The notes below the pieces were generated by a model. It saw only the letters and a list, made by a program, of their open reading frames with translations. It did not search any database and was not told where the DNA came from. Made by a program: the position numbers and the translations under genes. From Parapristionchus giblindavisi (lineage: Eukaryota; Nematoda; Chromadorea; Rhabditida; Diplogasteridae), in assembly GCA_943737045.1 (NCBI GenBank), contig CALSFV010000074.1:363501-427500 (forward strand): a DNA stretch of 64,000 bases, read 5' to 3'. The stretch's first letter is position 1; the number at the start of each line of letters is the position of its first letter. Positions 30,601-46,190 of this stretch are shown piece after piece.

Positions 30601-33600
30601 ATAAATTCAGTATTCGGCGTAGGCTAGACGGGTTAGGTGGCGTTGGTCGCCGTCGCGGCGGTAGGGGAGGTGTGTATGTGTCTTTTGTGTATGTGAGTGA
30701 AGAGCGATTCCCCCCTCCTCCTCCTCTTCTCTCTCTCTCCCTCTCTCTATATCCATCTCTCACTATAACCATATCTCGGATTTACAATAAAAATATTTAT
30801 GAAAAAAATTGAGCTATATCAAATAGTAGAGCATGTCCAGTCTCACCAGCAACCACAGTCACGAAAAAGTGAGAAACGGCCACAGGTATGGCCATTTCCC
30901 GCTCGAATTAGCTCCTGAAAATTCGCACTTTTACCTGTACAGCATAGCGGACGTTGCGAGGCGTCGATCGCGCGCTTCCGCAGCTCGAACGGATAAGTTT
31001 GAAGCAAGTTGTGGTGATTTAAGTGCGAATTGTAACGATTGCGGCGTTATCTGTCGATTTCGCGTTACAAATGAGCGGTTGTGACTTTATATGAGTTCAG
31101 CTTGTCTTGAGCTAATTTTCAGGTGTCAAATTAAATTGTAAACGTACGAATAAAGATACACCGATTCGCTCTGGTCGAACAGAGACGCAATGGATAGAGT
31201 ACGCCTCCCTCTCGTTCCCCCTCCCTTTCCCTATCCCCATGCATAGATAGTCTAGACCGTAACTTGCTTGAGCCTGGATCAAATCGCATACTTTTTTCAG
31301 CCACAAATATGTAATTTGGTATGACGAATTTAGTGAACACAGTTTTATAGAGCGCACGCAACGCTGAACTAGTCACACTGGCAATTTTGGCCTATTTTTT
31401 TCTATTTTCACGATAAAAAAATCAATTTAAAATGCGATCAGGGAAATTTTAAAGTATAAATTCAGTATTCGGCGTAGGCTAGACGGGTTAGGTGGCGTTG
31501 GTCGCCGTCGCGGCGGTAGGGGAGGTGTGTATGTGTCTTTTGTGTATGTGAGTGAAGAGCGATTCCCCCCTCCTCCTCCTCTTCTCTCTCTCTCCCTCTC
31601 TCTATATCCATCTCTCACTATAACCATATCTCGGATTTACAATAAAAATATTTATGAAAAAAATTGAGCTATATCAAATAGTAGAGCATGTCCAGTCTCA
31701 CCAGCAACCACAGTCACGAAAAAGTGAGAAACGGCCACAGGTATGGCCATTTCCCGCTCGAATTAGCTCCTGAAAATTCGCACTTTTACCTGTACAGCAT
31801 AGCGGACGTTGCGAGGCGTCGATCGCGCGCTTCCGCAGCTCGAACGGATAAGTTTGAAGCAAGTTGTGGTGATTTAAGTGCGAATTGTAACGATTGCGGC
31901 GTTATCTGTCGATTTCGCGTTACAAATGAGCGGTTGTGACTTTATATGAGTTCAGCTTGTCTTGAGCTAATTTTCAGGTGTCAAATTAAATTGTAAACGT
32001 ACGAATAAAGATACACCGATTCGCTCTGGTCGAACAGAGACGCAATGGATAGAGTACGCCTCCCTCTCGTTCCCCCTCCCTTTCCCTATCCCCATGCATA
32101 GATAGTCTAGACCGTAACTTGCTTGAGCCTGGATCAAATCGCATACTTTTTTCAGCCACAAATATGTAATTTGGTATGACGAATTTAGTGAACACAGTTT
32201 TATAGAGCGCACGCAACGCTGAACTAGTCACACTGGCAATTTTGGCCTATTTTTTTCTATTTTCACGATAAAAAAATCAATTTAAAATGCGATCAGGGAA
32301 ATTTTAAAGTATAAATTCAGTATTCGGCGTAGGCTAGACGGGTTAGGTGGCGTTGGTCGCCGTCGCGGCGGTAGGGGAGGTGTGTATGTGTCTTTTGTGT
32401 ATGTGAGTGAAGAGCGATTCCCCCCTCCTCCTCCTCTTCTCTCTCTCTCCCTCTCTCTATATCCATCTCTCACTATAACCATATCTCGGATTTACAATAA
32501 AAATATTTATGAAAAAAATTGAGCTATATCAAATAGTAGAGCATGTCCAGTCTCACCAGCAACCACAGTCACGAAAAAGTGAGAAACGGCCACAGGTATG
32601 GCCATTTCCCGCTCGAATTAGCTCCTGAAAATTCGCACTTTTACCTGTACAGCATAGCGGACGTTGCGAGGCGTCGATCGCGCGCTTCCGCAGCTCGAAC
32701 GGATAAGTTTGAAGCAAGTTGTGGTGATTTAAGTGCGAATTGTAACGATTGCGGCGTTATCTGTCGATTTCGCGTTACAAATGAGCGGTTGTGACTTTAT
32801 ATGAGTTCAGCTTGTCTTGAGCTAATTTTCAGGTGTCAAATTAAATTGTAAACGTACGAATAAAGATACACCGATTCGCTCTGGTCGAACAGAGACGCAA
32901 TGGATAGAGTACGCCTCCCTCTCGTTCCCCCTCCCTTTCCCTATCCCCATGCATAGATAGTCTAGACCGTAACTTGCTTGAGCCTGGATCAAATCGCATA
33001 CTTTTTTCAGCCACAAATATGTAATTTGGTATGACGAATTTAGTGAACACAGTTTTATAGAGCGCACGCAACGCTGAACTAGTCACACTGGCAATTTTGG
33101 CCTATTTTTTTCTATTTTCACGATAAAAAAATCAATTTAAAATGCGATCAGGGAAATTTTAAAGTATAAATTCAGTATTCGGCGTAGGCTAGACGGGTTA
33201 GGTGGCGTTGGTCGCCGTCGCGGCGGTAGGGGAGGTGTGTATGTGTCTTTTGTGTATGTGAGTGAAGAGCGATTCCCCCCTCCTCCTCCTCTTCTCTCTC
33301 TCTCCCTCTCTCTATATCCATCTCTCACTATAACCATATCTCGGATTTACAATAAAAATATTTATGAAAAAAATTGAGCTATATCAAATAGTAGAGCATG
33401 TCCAGTCTCACCAGCAACCACAGTCACGAAAAAGTGAGAAACGGCCACAGGTATGGCCATTTCCCGCTCGAATTAGCTCCTGAAAATTCGCACTTTTACC
33501 TGTACAGCATAGCGGACGTTGCGAGGCGTCGATCGCGCGCTTCCGCAGCTCGAACGGATAAGTTTGAAGCAAGTTGTGGTGATTTAAGTGCGAATTGTAA

Positions 33601-36600
33601 CGATTGCGGCGTTATCTGTCGATTTCGCGTTACAAATGAGCGGTTGTGACTTTATATGAGTTCAGCTTGTCTTGAGCTAATTTTCAGGTGTCAAATTAAA
33701 TTGTAAACGTACGAATAAAGATACACCGATTCGCTCTGGTCGAACAGAGACGCAATGGATAGAGTACGCCTCCCTCTCGTTCCCCCTCCCTTTCCCTATC
33801 CCCATGCATAGATAGTCTAGACCGTAACTTGCTTGAGCCTGGATCAAATCGCATACTTTTTTCAGCCACAAATATGTAATTTGGTATGACGAATTTAGTG
33901 AACACAGTTTTATAGAGCGCACGCAACGCTGAACTAGTCACACTGGCAATTTTGGCCTATTTTTTTCTATTTTCACGATAAAAAAATCAATTTAAAATGC
34001 GATCAGGGAAATTTTAAAGTATAAATTCAGTATTCGGCGTAGGCTAGACGGGTTAGGTGGCGTTGGTCGCCGTCGCGGCGGTAGGGGAGGTGTGTATGTG
34101 TCTTTTGTGTATGTGAGTGAAGAGCGATTCCCCCCTCCTCCTCCTCTTCTCTCTCTCTCCCTCTCTCTATATCCATCTCTCACTATAACCATATCTCGGA
34201 TTTACAATAAAAATATTTATGAAAAAAATTGAGCTATATCAAATAGTAGAGCATGTCCAGTCTCACCAGCAACCACAGTCACGAAAAAGTGAGAAACGGC
34301 CACAGGTATGGCCATTTCCCGCTCGAATTAGCTCCTGAAAATTCGCACTTTTACCTGTACAGCATAGCGGACGTTGCGAGGCGTCGATCGCGCGCTTCCG
34401 CAGCTCGAACGGATAAGTTTGAAGCAAGTTGTGGTGATTTAAGTGCGAATTGTAACGATTGCGGCGTTATCTGTCGATTTCGCGTTACAAATGAGCGGTT
34501 GTGACTTTATATGAGTTCAGCTTGTCTTGAGCTAATTTTCAGGTGTCAAATTAAATTGTAAACGTACGAATGAAGATACACCGATTCGCTCTGGTCGAAC
34601 AGAGACGCAATGGATAGAGTACGCCTCCCTCTCGTTCCCCCTCCCTTTCCCTATCCCCATGCATAGATAGTCTAGACCGTAACTTGCTTGAGCCTGGATC
34701 AAATCGCATACTTTTTTCAGCCACAAATATGTAATTTGGTATGACGAATTTAGTGAACACAGTTTTATAGAGCGCACGCAACGCTGAACTAGTCACACTG
34801 GCAATTTTGGCCTATTTTTTTCTATTTTCACGATAAAAAAATCAATTTAAAATGCGATCAGGGAAATTTTAAAGTATAAATTCAGTATTCGGCGTAGGCT
34901 AGACGGGTTAGGTGGCGTTGGTCGCCGTCGCGGCGGTAGGGGAGGTGTGTATGTGTCTTTTGTGTATGTGAGTGAAGAGCGATTCCCCCCTCCTCCTCCT
35001 CTTCTCTCTCTCTCTCTCTCTCTATATCCATCTCTCACTATAACCATATCTCGGATTTACAATAAAAATATTTATGAAAAAAATTGAGCTATATCAAATA
35101 GTAGAGCATGTCCAGTCTCACCAGCAACCACAGTCACGAAAAAGTGAGAAACGGCCACAGGTATGGCCATTTCCCGCTCGAATTAGCTCCTGAAAATTCG
35201 CACTTTTACCTGTACAGCATAGCGGACGTTGCGAGGCGTCGATCGCGCGCTTCCGCAGCTCGAACGGATAAGTTTGAAGCAAGTTGTGGTGATTTAAGTG
35301 CGAATTGTAACGATTGCGGCGTTATCTGTCGATTTCGCGTTACAAATGAGCGGTTGTGACTTTATATGAGTTCAGCTTGTCTTGAGCTAATTTTCAGGTG
35401 TCAAATTAAATTGTAAACGTACGAATAAAGATACACCGATTCGCTCTGGTCGAACAGAGACGCAATGGATAGAGTACGCCTCCCTCTCGTTCCCCCTCCC
35501 TTTCCCTATCCCCATGCATAGATAGTCTAGACCGTAACTTGCTTGAGCCTGGATCAAATCGCATACTTTTTTCAGCCACAAATATGTAATTTGGTATGAC
35601 GAATTTAGTGAACACAGTTTTATAGAGCGCACGCAACGCTGAACTAGTCACACTGGCAATTTTGGCCTATTTTTTTCTATTTTCACGATAAAAAAATCAA
35701 TTTAAAATGCGATCAGGGAAATTTTAAAGTATAAAATCAGTATTCGGCGTAGGCTAGACGGGTTAGGTGGCGTTGGTCGCCGTCGCGGCGGTAGGGGAGG
35801 TGTGTATGTGTCTTTTGTGTATGTGAGTGAAGAGCGATTCCCCCCTCCTCCTCCTCTTCTCTCTCTCTCTCTCTCTCTATATCCATCTCTCACTATAACC
35901 ATATCTCGGATTTACAATAAAAATATTTATGAAAAAAATTGAGCTATATCAAATAGTAGAGCATGTCCAGTCTCACCAGCAACCACAGTCACGAAAAAGT
36001 GAGAAACGGCCACAGGTATGGCCATTTCCCGCTCGAATTAGCTCCTGAAAATTCGCACTTTTACCTGTACAGCATAGCGGACGTTGCGAGGCGTCGATCG
36101 CGCGCTTCCGCAGCTCGAACGGATAAGTTTGAAGCAAGTTGTGGTGATTTAAGTGCGAATTGTAACGATTGCGGCGTTATCTGTCGATTTCGCGTTACAA
36201 ATGAGCGGTTGTGACTTTATATGAGTTCAGCTTGTCTTGAGCTAATTTTCAGGTGTCAAATTAAATTGTAAACGTACGAATAAAGATACACCGATTCGCT
36301 CTGGTCGAACAGAGACGCAATGGATAGAGTACGCCTCCCTCTCGTTCCCCCTCCCTTTCCCTATCCCCATGCATAGATAGTCTAGACCGTAACTTGCTTG
36401 AGCCTGGATCAAATCGCATACTTTTTTCAGCCACAAATATGTAATTTGGTATGACGAATTTAGTGAACACAGTTTTATAGAGCGCACGCAACGCTGAACT
36501 AGTCACACTGGCAATTTTGGCCTATTTTTTTCTATTTTCACGATAAAAAAATCAATTTAAAATGCGATCAGGGAAATTTTAAAGTATAAATTCAGTATTC

Positions 36601-39600
36601 GGCGTAGGCTAGACGGGTTAGGTGGCGTTGGTCGCCGTCGCGGCGGTAGGGGAGGTGTGTATGTGTCTTTTGTGTATGTGAGTGAAGAGCGATTCCCCCC
36701 TCCTCCTCCTCTTCTCTCTCTCTCTCTCTCTCTATATCCATCTCTCACTATAACCATATCTCGGATTTACAATAAAAATATTTATGAAAAAAATTGAGCT
36801 ATATCAAATAGTAGAGCATGTCCAGTCTCACCAGCAACCACAGTCACGAAAAAGTGAGAAACGGCCACAGGTATGGCCATTTCCCGCTCGAATTAGCTCC
36901 TGAAAATTCGCACTTTTACCTGTACAGCATAGCGGACGTTGCGAGGCGTCGATCGCGCGCTTCCGCAGCTCGAACGGATAAGTTTGAAGCAAGTTGTGGT
37001 GATTTAAGTGCGAATTGTAACGATTGCGGCGTTATCTGTCGATTTCGCGTTACAAATGAGCGGTTGTGACTTTATATGAGTTCAGCTTGTCTTGAGCTAA
37101 TTTTCAGGTGTCAAATTAAATTGTAAACGTACGAATAAAGATACACCGATTCGCTCTGGTCGAACAGAGACGCAATGGATAGAGTACGCCTCCCTCTCGT
37201 TCCCCCTCCCTTTCCCTATCCCCATGCATAGATAGTCTAGACCGTAACTTGCTTGAGCCTGGATCAAATCGCATACTTTTTTCAGCCACAAATATGTAAT
37301 TTGGTATGACGAATTTAGTGAACACAGTTTTATAGAGCGCACGCAACGCTGAACTAGTCACACTGGCAATTTTGGCCTATTTTTTTCTATTTTCACGATA
37401 AAAAAATCAATTTAAAATGCGATCAGGGAAATTTTAAAGTATAAATTCAGTATTCGGCGTAGGCTAGACGGGTTAGGTGGCGTTGGTCGCCGTCGCGGCG
37501 GTAGGGGAGGTGTGTATGTGTCTTTTGTGTATGTGAGTGAAGAGCGATTCCCCCCTCCTCCTCCTCTTCTCTCTCTCTCCCTCTCTCTATATCCATCTCT
37601 CACTATAACCATATCTCGGATTTACAATAAAAATATTTATGAAAAAAATTGAGCTATATCAAATAGTAGAGCATGTCCAGTCTCACCAGCAACCACAGTC
37701 ACGAAAAAGTGAGAAACGGCCACAGGTATGGCCATTTCCCGCTCGAATTAGCTCCTGAAAATTCGCACTTTTACCTGTACAGCATAGCGGACGTTGCGAG
37801 GCGTCGATCGCGCGCTTCCGCAGCTCGAACGGATAAGTTTGAAGCAAGTTGTGGTGATTTAAGTGCGAATTGTAACGATTGCGGCGTTATCTGTCGATTT
37901 CGCGTTACAAATGAGCGGTTGTGACTTTATATGAGTTCAGCTTGTCTTGAGCTAATTTTCAGGTGTCAAATTAAATTGTAAACGTACGAATAAAGATACA
38001 CCGATTCGCTCTGGTCGAACAGAGACGCAATGGATAGAGTACGCCTCCCTCTCGTTCCCCCTCCCTTTCCCTATCCCCATGCATAGATAGTCTAGACCGT
38101 AACTTGCTTGAGCCTGGATCAAATCGCATACTTTTTTCAGCCACAAATATGTAATTTGGTATGACGAATTTAGTGAACACAGTTTTATAGAGCGCACGCA
38201 ACGCTGAACTAGTCACACTGGCAATTTTGGCCTATTTTTTTCTATTTTCACGATAAAAAAATCAATTTAAAATGCGATCAGGGAAATTTTAAAGTATAAA
38301 TTCAGTATTCGGCGTAGGCTAGACGGGTTAGGTGGCGTTGGTCGCCGTCGCGGCGGTAGGGGAGGTGTGTATGTGTCTTTTGTGTATGTGAGTGAAGAGC
38401 GATTCCCCCCTCCTCCTCCTCTTCTCTCTCTCTCCCTCTCTCTATATCCATCTCTCACTATAACCATATCTCGGATTTACAATAAAAATATTTATGAAAA
38501 AAATTGAGCTATATCAAATAGTAGAGCATGTCCAGTCTCACCAGCAACCACAGTCACGAAAAAGTGAGAAACGGCCACAGGTATGGCCATTTCCCGCTCG
38601 AATTAGCTCCTGAAAATTCGCACTTTTACCTGTACAGCATAGCGGACGTTGCGAGGCGTCGATCGCGCGCTTCCGCAGCTCGAACGGATAAGTTTGAAGC
38701 AAGTTGTGGTGATTTAAGTGCGAATTGTAACGATTGCGGCGTTATCTGTCGATTTCGCGTTACAAATGAGCGGTTGTGACTTTATATGAGTTCAGCTTGT
38801 CTTGAGCTAATTTTCAGGTGTCAAATTAAATTGTAAACGTACGAATAAAGATACACCGATTCGCTCTGGTCGAACAGAGACGCAATGGATAGAGTACGCC
38901 TCCCTCTCGTTCCCCCTCCCTTTCCCTATCCCCATGCATAGATAGTCTAGACCGTAACTTGCTTGAGCCTGGATCAAATCGCATACTTTTTTCAGCCACA
39001 AATATGTAATTTGGTATGACGAATTTAGTGAACACAGTTTTATAGAGCGCACGCAACGCTGAACTAGTCACACTGGCAATTTTGGCCTATTTTTTTCTAT
39101 TTTCACGATAAAAAAATCAATTTAAAATGCGATCAGGGAAATTTTAAAGTATAAATTCAGTATTCGGCGTAGGCTAGACGGGTTAGGTGGCGTTGGTCGC
39201 CGTCGCGGCGGTAGGGGAGGTGTGTATGTGTCTTTTGTGTATGTGAGTGAAGAGCGATTCCCCCCTCCTCCTCCTCTTCTCTCTCTCTCCCTCTCTCTAT
39301 ATCCATCTCTCACTATAACCATATCTCGGATTTACAATAAAAATATTTATGAAAAAAATTGAGCTATATCAAATAGTAGAGCATGTCCAGTCTCACCAGC
39401 AACCACAGTCACGAAAAAGTGAGAAACGGCCACAGGTATGGCCATTTCCCGCTCGAATTAGCTCCTGAAAATTCGCACTTTTACCTGTACAGCATAGCGG
39501 ACGTTGCGAGGCGTCGATCGCGCGCTTCCGCAGCTCGAACGGATAAGTTTGAAGCAAGTTGTGGTGATTTAAGTGCGAATTGTAACGATTGCGGCGTTAT

Positions 39601-41092
39601 CTGTCGATTTCGCGTTACAAATGAGCGGTTGTGACTTTATATGAGTTCAGCTTGTCTTGAGCTAATTTTCAGGTGTCAAATTAAATTGTAAACGTACGAA
39701 TAAAGATACACCGATTCGCTCTGGTCGAACAGAGACGCAATGGATAGAGTACGCCTCCCTCTCGTTCCCCCTCCCTTTCCCTATCCCCATGCATAGATAG
39801 TCTAGACCGTAACTTGCTTGAGCCTGGATCAAATCGCATACTTTTTTCAGCCACAAATATGTAATTTGGTATGACGAATTTAGTGAACACAGTTTTATAG
39901 AGCGCACGCAACGCTGAACTAGTCACACTGGCAATTTTGGCCTATTTTTTTCTATTTTCACGATAAAAAAATCAATTTAAAATGCGATCAGGGAAATTTT
40001 AAAGTATAAATTCAGTATTCGGCGTAGGCTAGACGGGTTAGGTGGCGTTGGTCGCCGTCGCGGCGGTAGGGGAGGTGTGTATGTGTCTTTTGTGTATGTG
40101 AGTGAAGAGCGATTCCCCCCTCCTCCTCCTCTTCTCTCTCTCTCTCTCTCTCTATATCCATCTCTCACTATAACCATATCTCGGATTTACAATAAAAATA
40201 TTTATGAAAAAAATTGAGCTATATCAAATAGTAGAGCATGTCCAGTCTCACCAGCAACCACAGTCACGAAAAAGTGAGAAACGGCCACAGGTATGGCCAT
40301 TTCCCGCTCGAATTAGCTCCTGAAAATTCGCACTTTTACCTGTACAGCATAGCGGACGTTGCGAGGCGTCGATCGCGCGCTTCCGCAGCTCGAACGGATA
40401 AGTTTGAAGCAAGTTGTGGTGATTTAAGTGCGAATTGTAACGATTGCGGCGTTATCTGTCGATTTCGCGTTACAAATGAGCGGTTGTGACTTTATATGAG
40501 TTCAGCTTGTCTTGAGCTAATTTTCAGGTGTCAAATTAAATTGTAAACGTACGAATAAAGATACACCGATTCGCTCTGGTCGAACAGAGACGCAATGGAT
40601 AGAGTACGCCTCCCTCTCGTTCCCCCTCCCTTTCCCTATCCCCATGCATAGATAGTCTAGACCGTAACTTGCTTGAGCCTGGATCAAATCGCATACTTTT
40701 TTCAGCCACAAATATGTAATTTGGTATGACGAATTTAGTGAACACAGTTTTATAGAGCGCACGCAACGCTGAACTAGTCACACTGGCAATTTTGGCCTAT
40801 TTTTTTCTATTTTCACGATAAAAAAATCAATTTAAAATGCGATCAGGGAAATTTTAAAGTATAAAATCAGTATTCGGCGTAGGCTAGACGGGTTAGGTGG
40901 CGTTGGTCGCCGTCGCGGCGGTAGGGGAGGTGTGTATGTGTCTTTTGTGTATGTGAGTGAAGAGCGATTCCCCCCTCCTCCTCCTCTTCTCTCTCTCTCT
41001 CTCTCTCTATATCCATCTCTCACTATAACCATATCTCGGATTTACAATAAAAATATTTATGAAAAAAATTGAGCTATATCAAATAGTAGAGC

Positions 41093-41837
41093 ATGTCCAG
41101 TCTCACCAGCAACCACAGTCACGAAAAAGTGAGAAACGGCCACAGGTATGGCCATTTCCCGCTCGAATTAGCTCCTGAAAATTCGCACTTTTACCTGTAC
41201 AGCATAGCGGACGTTGCGAGGCGTCGATCGCGCGCTTCCGCAGCTCGAACGGATAAGTTTGAAGCAAGTTGTGGTGATTTAAGTGCGAATTGTAACGATT
41301 GCGGCGTTATCTGTCGATTTCGCGTTACAAATGAGCGGTTGTGACTTTATATGAGTTCAGCTTGTCTTGAGCTAATTTTCAGGTGTCAAATTAAATTGTA
41401 AACGTACGAATAAAGATACACCGATTCGCTCTGGTCGAACAGAGACGCAATGGATAGAGTACGCCTCCCTCTCGTTCCCCCTCCCTTTCCCTATCCCCAT
41501 GCATAGATAGTCTAGACCGTAACTTGCTTGAGCCTGGATCAAATCGCATACTTTTTTCAGCCACAAATATGTAATTTGGTATGACGAATTTAGTGAACAC
41601 AGTTTTATAGAGCGCACGCAACGCTGAACTAGTCACACTGGCAATTTTGGCCTATTTTTTTCTATTTTCACGATAAAAAAATCAATTTAAAATGCGATCA
41701 GGGAAATTTTAAAGTATAAATTCAGTATTCGGCGTAGGCTAGACGGGTTAGGTGGCGTTGGTCGCCGTCGCGGCGGTAGGGGAGGTGTGTATGTGTCTTT
41801 TGTGTATGTGAGTGAAGAGCGATTCCCCCCTCCTCCT

Positions 41838-41877
<40 letters not shown>

Positions 41878-43558
41878 CCATCTCTCACTATAACCATATC
41901 TCGGATTTACAATAAAAATATTTATGAAAAAAATTGAGCTATATCAAATAGTAGAGCATGTCCAGTCTCACCAGCAACCACAGTCACGAAAAAGTGAGAA
42001 ACGGCCACAGGTATGGCCATTTCCCGCTCGAATTAGCTCCTGAAAATTCGCACTTTTACCTGTACAGCATAGCGGACGTTGCGAGGCGTCGATCGCGCGC
42101 TTCCGCAGCTCGAACGGATAAGTTTGAAGCAAGTTATGGTGATTTAAGTGCGAATTGTAACGATTGCGGCGTTATCTGTCGATTTCGCGTTACAAATGAG
42201 CGGTTGTGACTTTATATGAGTTCAGCTTGTCTTGAGCTAATTTTCAGGTGTCAAATTAAATTGTAAACGTACGAATAAAGATACACCGATTCGCTCTGGT
42301 CGAACAGAGACGCAATGGATAGAGTACGCCTCCCTCTCGTTCCCCCTCCCTTTCCCTATCCCCATGCATAGATAGTCTAGACCGTAACTTGCTTGAGCCT
42401 GGATCAAATCGCATACTTTTTTCAGCCACAAATATGTAATTTGGTATGACGAATTTAGTGAACACAGTTTTATAGAGCGCACGCAACGCTGAACTAGTCA
42501 CACTGGCAATTTTGGCCTATTTTTTTCTATTTTCACGATAAAAAAATCAATTTAAAATGCGATCAGGGAAATTTTAAAGTATAAATTCAGTATTCGGCGT
42601 AGGCTAGACGGGTTAGGTGGCGTTGGTCGCCGTCGCGGCGGTAGGGGAGGTGTGTATGTGTCTTTTGTGTATGTGAGTGAAGAGCGATTCCCCCCTCCTC
42701 CTCCTCTTCTCTCTCTCTCTCTCTCTCTATATCCATCTCTCACTATAACCATATCTCGGATTTACAATAAAAATATTTATGAAAAAAATTGAGCTATATC
42801 AAATAGTAGAGCATGTCCAGTCTCACCAGCAACCACAGTCACGAAAAAGTGAGAAACGGCCACAGGTATGGCCATTTCCCGCTCGAATTAGCTCCTGAAA
42901 ATTCGCACTTTTACCTGTACAGCATAGCGGACGTTGCGAGGCGTCGATCGCGCGCTTCCGCAGCTCGAACGGATAAGTTTGAAGCAAGTTGTGGTGATTT
43001 AAGTGCGAATTGTAACGATTGCGGCGTTATCTGTCGATTTCGCGTTACAAATGAGCGGTTGTGACTTTATATGAGTTCAGCTTGTCTTGAGCTAATTTTC
43101 AGGTGTCAAATTAAATTGTAAACGTACGAATAAAGATACACCGATTCGCTCTGGTCGAACAGAGACGCAATGGATAGAGTACGCCTCCCTCTCGTTCCCC
43201 CTCCCTTTCCCTATCCCCATGCATAGATAGTCTAGACCGTAACTTGCTTGAGCCTGGATCAAATCGCATACTTTTTTCAGCCACAAATATGTAATTTGGT
43301 ATGACGAATTTAGTGAACACAGTTTTATAGAGCGCACGCAACGCTGAAACTAGTCACACTGGCAATTTTGGCCTATTTTTTTCTATTTTCACGATAAAAA
43401 AATCAATTTAAAATGCGATCAGGGAAATTTTAAAGTATAAATTCAGTATTCGGCGTAGGCTAGACGGGTTAGGTGGCGTTGGTCGCCGTCGCGGCGGTAG
43501 GGGAGGTGTGTATGTGTCTTTTGTGTATGTGAGTGAAGAGCGATTCCCCCCTCCTCCT

Positions 43559-43608
<50 letters not shown>

Positions 43609-44432
43609 CCATCTCTCACTATAACCATATCTCGGATTTACAATAAAAATATTTATGAAAAAAATTGAGCTATATCAAATAGTAGAGCATGTCCAGTCTC
43701 ACCAGCAACCACAGTCACGAAAAAGTGAGAAACGGCCACAGGTATGGCCATTTCCCGCTCGAATTAGCTCCTGAAAATTCGCACTTTTACCTGTACAGCA
43801 TAGCGGACGTTGCGAGGCGTCGATCGCGCGCTTCCGCAGCTCGAACGGATAAGTTTGAAGCAAGTTGTGGTGATTTAAGTGCGAATTGTAACGATTGCGG
43901 CGTTATCTGTCGATTTCGCGTTACAAATGAGCGGTTGTGACTTTATATGAGTTCAGCTTGTCTTGAGCTAATTTTCAGGTGTCAAATTAAATTGTAAACG
44001 TACGAATAAAGATACACCGATTCGCTCTGGTCGAACAGAGACGCAATGGATAGAGTACGCCTCCCTCTCGTTCCCCTCCCTTTCCCTATCCCCATGCATA
44101 GATAGTCTAGACCGTAACTTGCTTGAGCCTGGATCAAATCGCATACTTTTTTCAGCCACAAATATGTAATTTGGTATGACGAATTTAGTGAACACAGTTT
44201 TATAGAGCGCACGCAACGCTGAACTAGTCACACTGGCAATTTTGGCCTATTTTTTTTCTATTTTCACGATAAAAAAATCAATTTAAAATGCGATCAGGGA
44301 AATTTTAAAGTATAAATTCAGTATTCGGCGTAGGCTAGACGGGTTAGGTGGCGTTGGTCGCCGTCGCGGCGGTAGGGGAGGTGTGTATGTGTCTTTTGTG
44401 TATGTGAGTGAAGAGCGATTCCCCCTCCTCCT

Positions 44433-44468
<36 letters not shown>

Positions 44469-46150
44469 CCATCTCTCACTATAACCATATCTCGGATTTA
44501 CAATAAAAATATTTATGAAAAAAATTGAGCTATATCAAATAGTAGAGCATGTCCAGTCTCACCAGCAACCACAGTCACGAAAAAGTGAGAAACGGCCACA
44601 GGTATGGCCATTTCCCGCTCGAATTAGCTCCTGAAAATTCGCACTTTTACCTGTACAGCATAGCGGACGTTGCGAGGCGTCGATCGCGCGCTTCCGCAGC
44701 TCGAACGGATAAGTTTGAAGCAAGTTGTGGTGATTTAAGTGCGAATTGTAACGATTGCGGCGTTATCTGTCGATTTCGCGTTACAAATGAGCGGTTGTGA
44801 CTTTATATGAGTTCAGCTTGTCTTGAGCTAATTTTCAGGTGTCAAATTAAATTGTAAACGTACGAATAAAGATACACCGATTCGCTCTGGTCGAACAGAG
44901 ACGCAATGGATAGAGTACGCCTCCCTCTCGTTCCCCCTCCCTTTCCCTATCCCCATGCATAGATAGTCTAGACCGTAACTTGCTTGAGCCTGGATCAAAT
45001 CGCATACTTTTTTCAGCCACAAATATGTAATTTGGTATGACGAATTTAGTGAACACAGTTTTATAGAGCGCACGCAACGCTGAACTAGTCACACTGGCAA
45101 TTTTGGCCTATTTTTTTCTATTTTCACGATAAAAAAATCAATTTAAAATGCGATCAGGGAAATTTTAAAGTATAAATTCAGTATTCGGCGTAGGCTAGAC
45201 GGGTTAGGTGGCGTTGGTCGCCGTCGCGGCGGTAGGGGAGGTGTGTATGTGTCTTTTGTGTATGTGAGTGAAGAGCGATTCCCCCCTCCTCCTCCTCTTC
45301 TCTCTCTCTCTCTCTCTCTCTATATCCATCTCTCACTATAACCATATCTCGGATTTACAATAAAAATATTTATGAAAAAAATTGAGCTATATCAAATAGT
45401 AGAGCATGTCCAGTCTCACCAGCAACCACAGTCACGAAAAAGTGAGAAACGGCCACAGGTATGGCCATTTCCCGCTCGAATTAGCTCCTGAAAATTCGCA
45501 CTTTTACCTGTACAGCATAGCGGACGTTGCGAGGCGTCGATCGCGCGCTTCCGCAGCTCGAACGGATAAGTTTGAAGCAAGTTGTGGTGATTTAAGTGCG
45601 AATTGTAACGATTGCGGCGTTATCTGTCGATTTCGCGTTACAAATGAGCGGTTGTGACTTTATATGAGTTCAGCTTGTCTTGAGCTAATTTTCAGGTGTC
45701 AAATTAAATTGTAAACGTACGAATAAAGATACACCGATTCGCTCTGGTCGAACAGAGACGCAATGGATAGAGTACGCCTCCCTCTCGTTCCCCCTCCCTT
45801 TCCCTATCCCCATGCATAGATAGTCTAGACCGTAACTTGCTTGAGCCTGGATCAAATCGCATACTTTTTTCAGCCACAAATATGTAATTTGGTATGACGA
45901 ATTTAGTGAACACAGTTTTATAGAGCGCACGCAACGCTGAACTAGTCACACTGGCAATTTTGGCCTATTTTTTTCTATTTTCACGATAAAAAAATCAATT
46001 TAAAATGCGATCAGGGAAATTTTAAAGTATAAATTCAGTATTCGGCGTAGGCTAGACGGGTTAGGTGGCGTTGGTCGCCGTCGCGGCGGTAGGGGAGGTG
46101 TGTATGTGTCTTTTGTGTATGTGAGTGAAGAGCGATTCCCCCCTCCTCCT

Positions 46151-46190
<40 letters not shown>

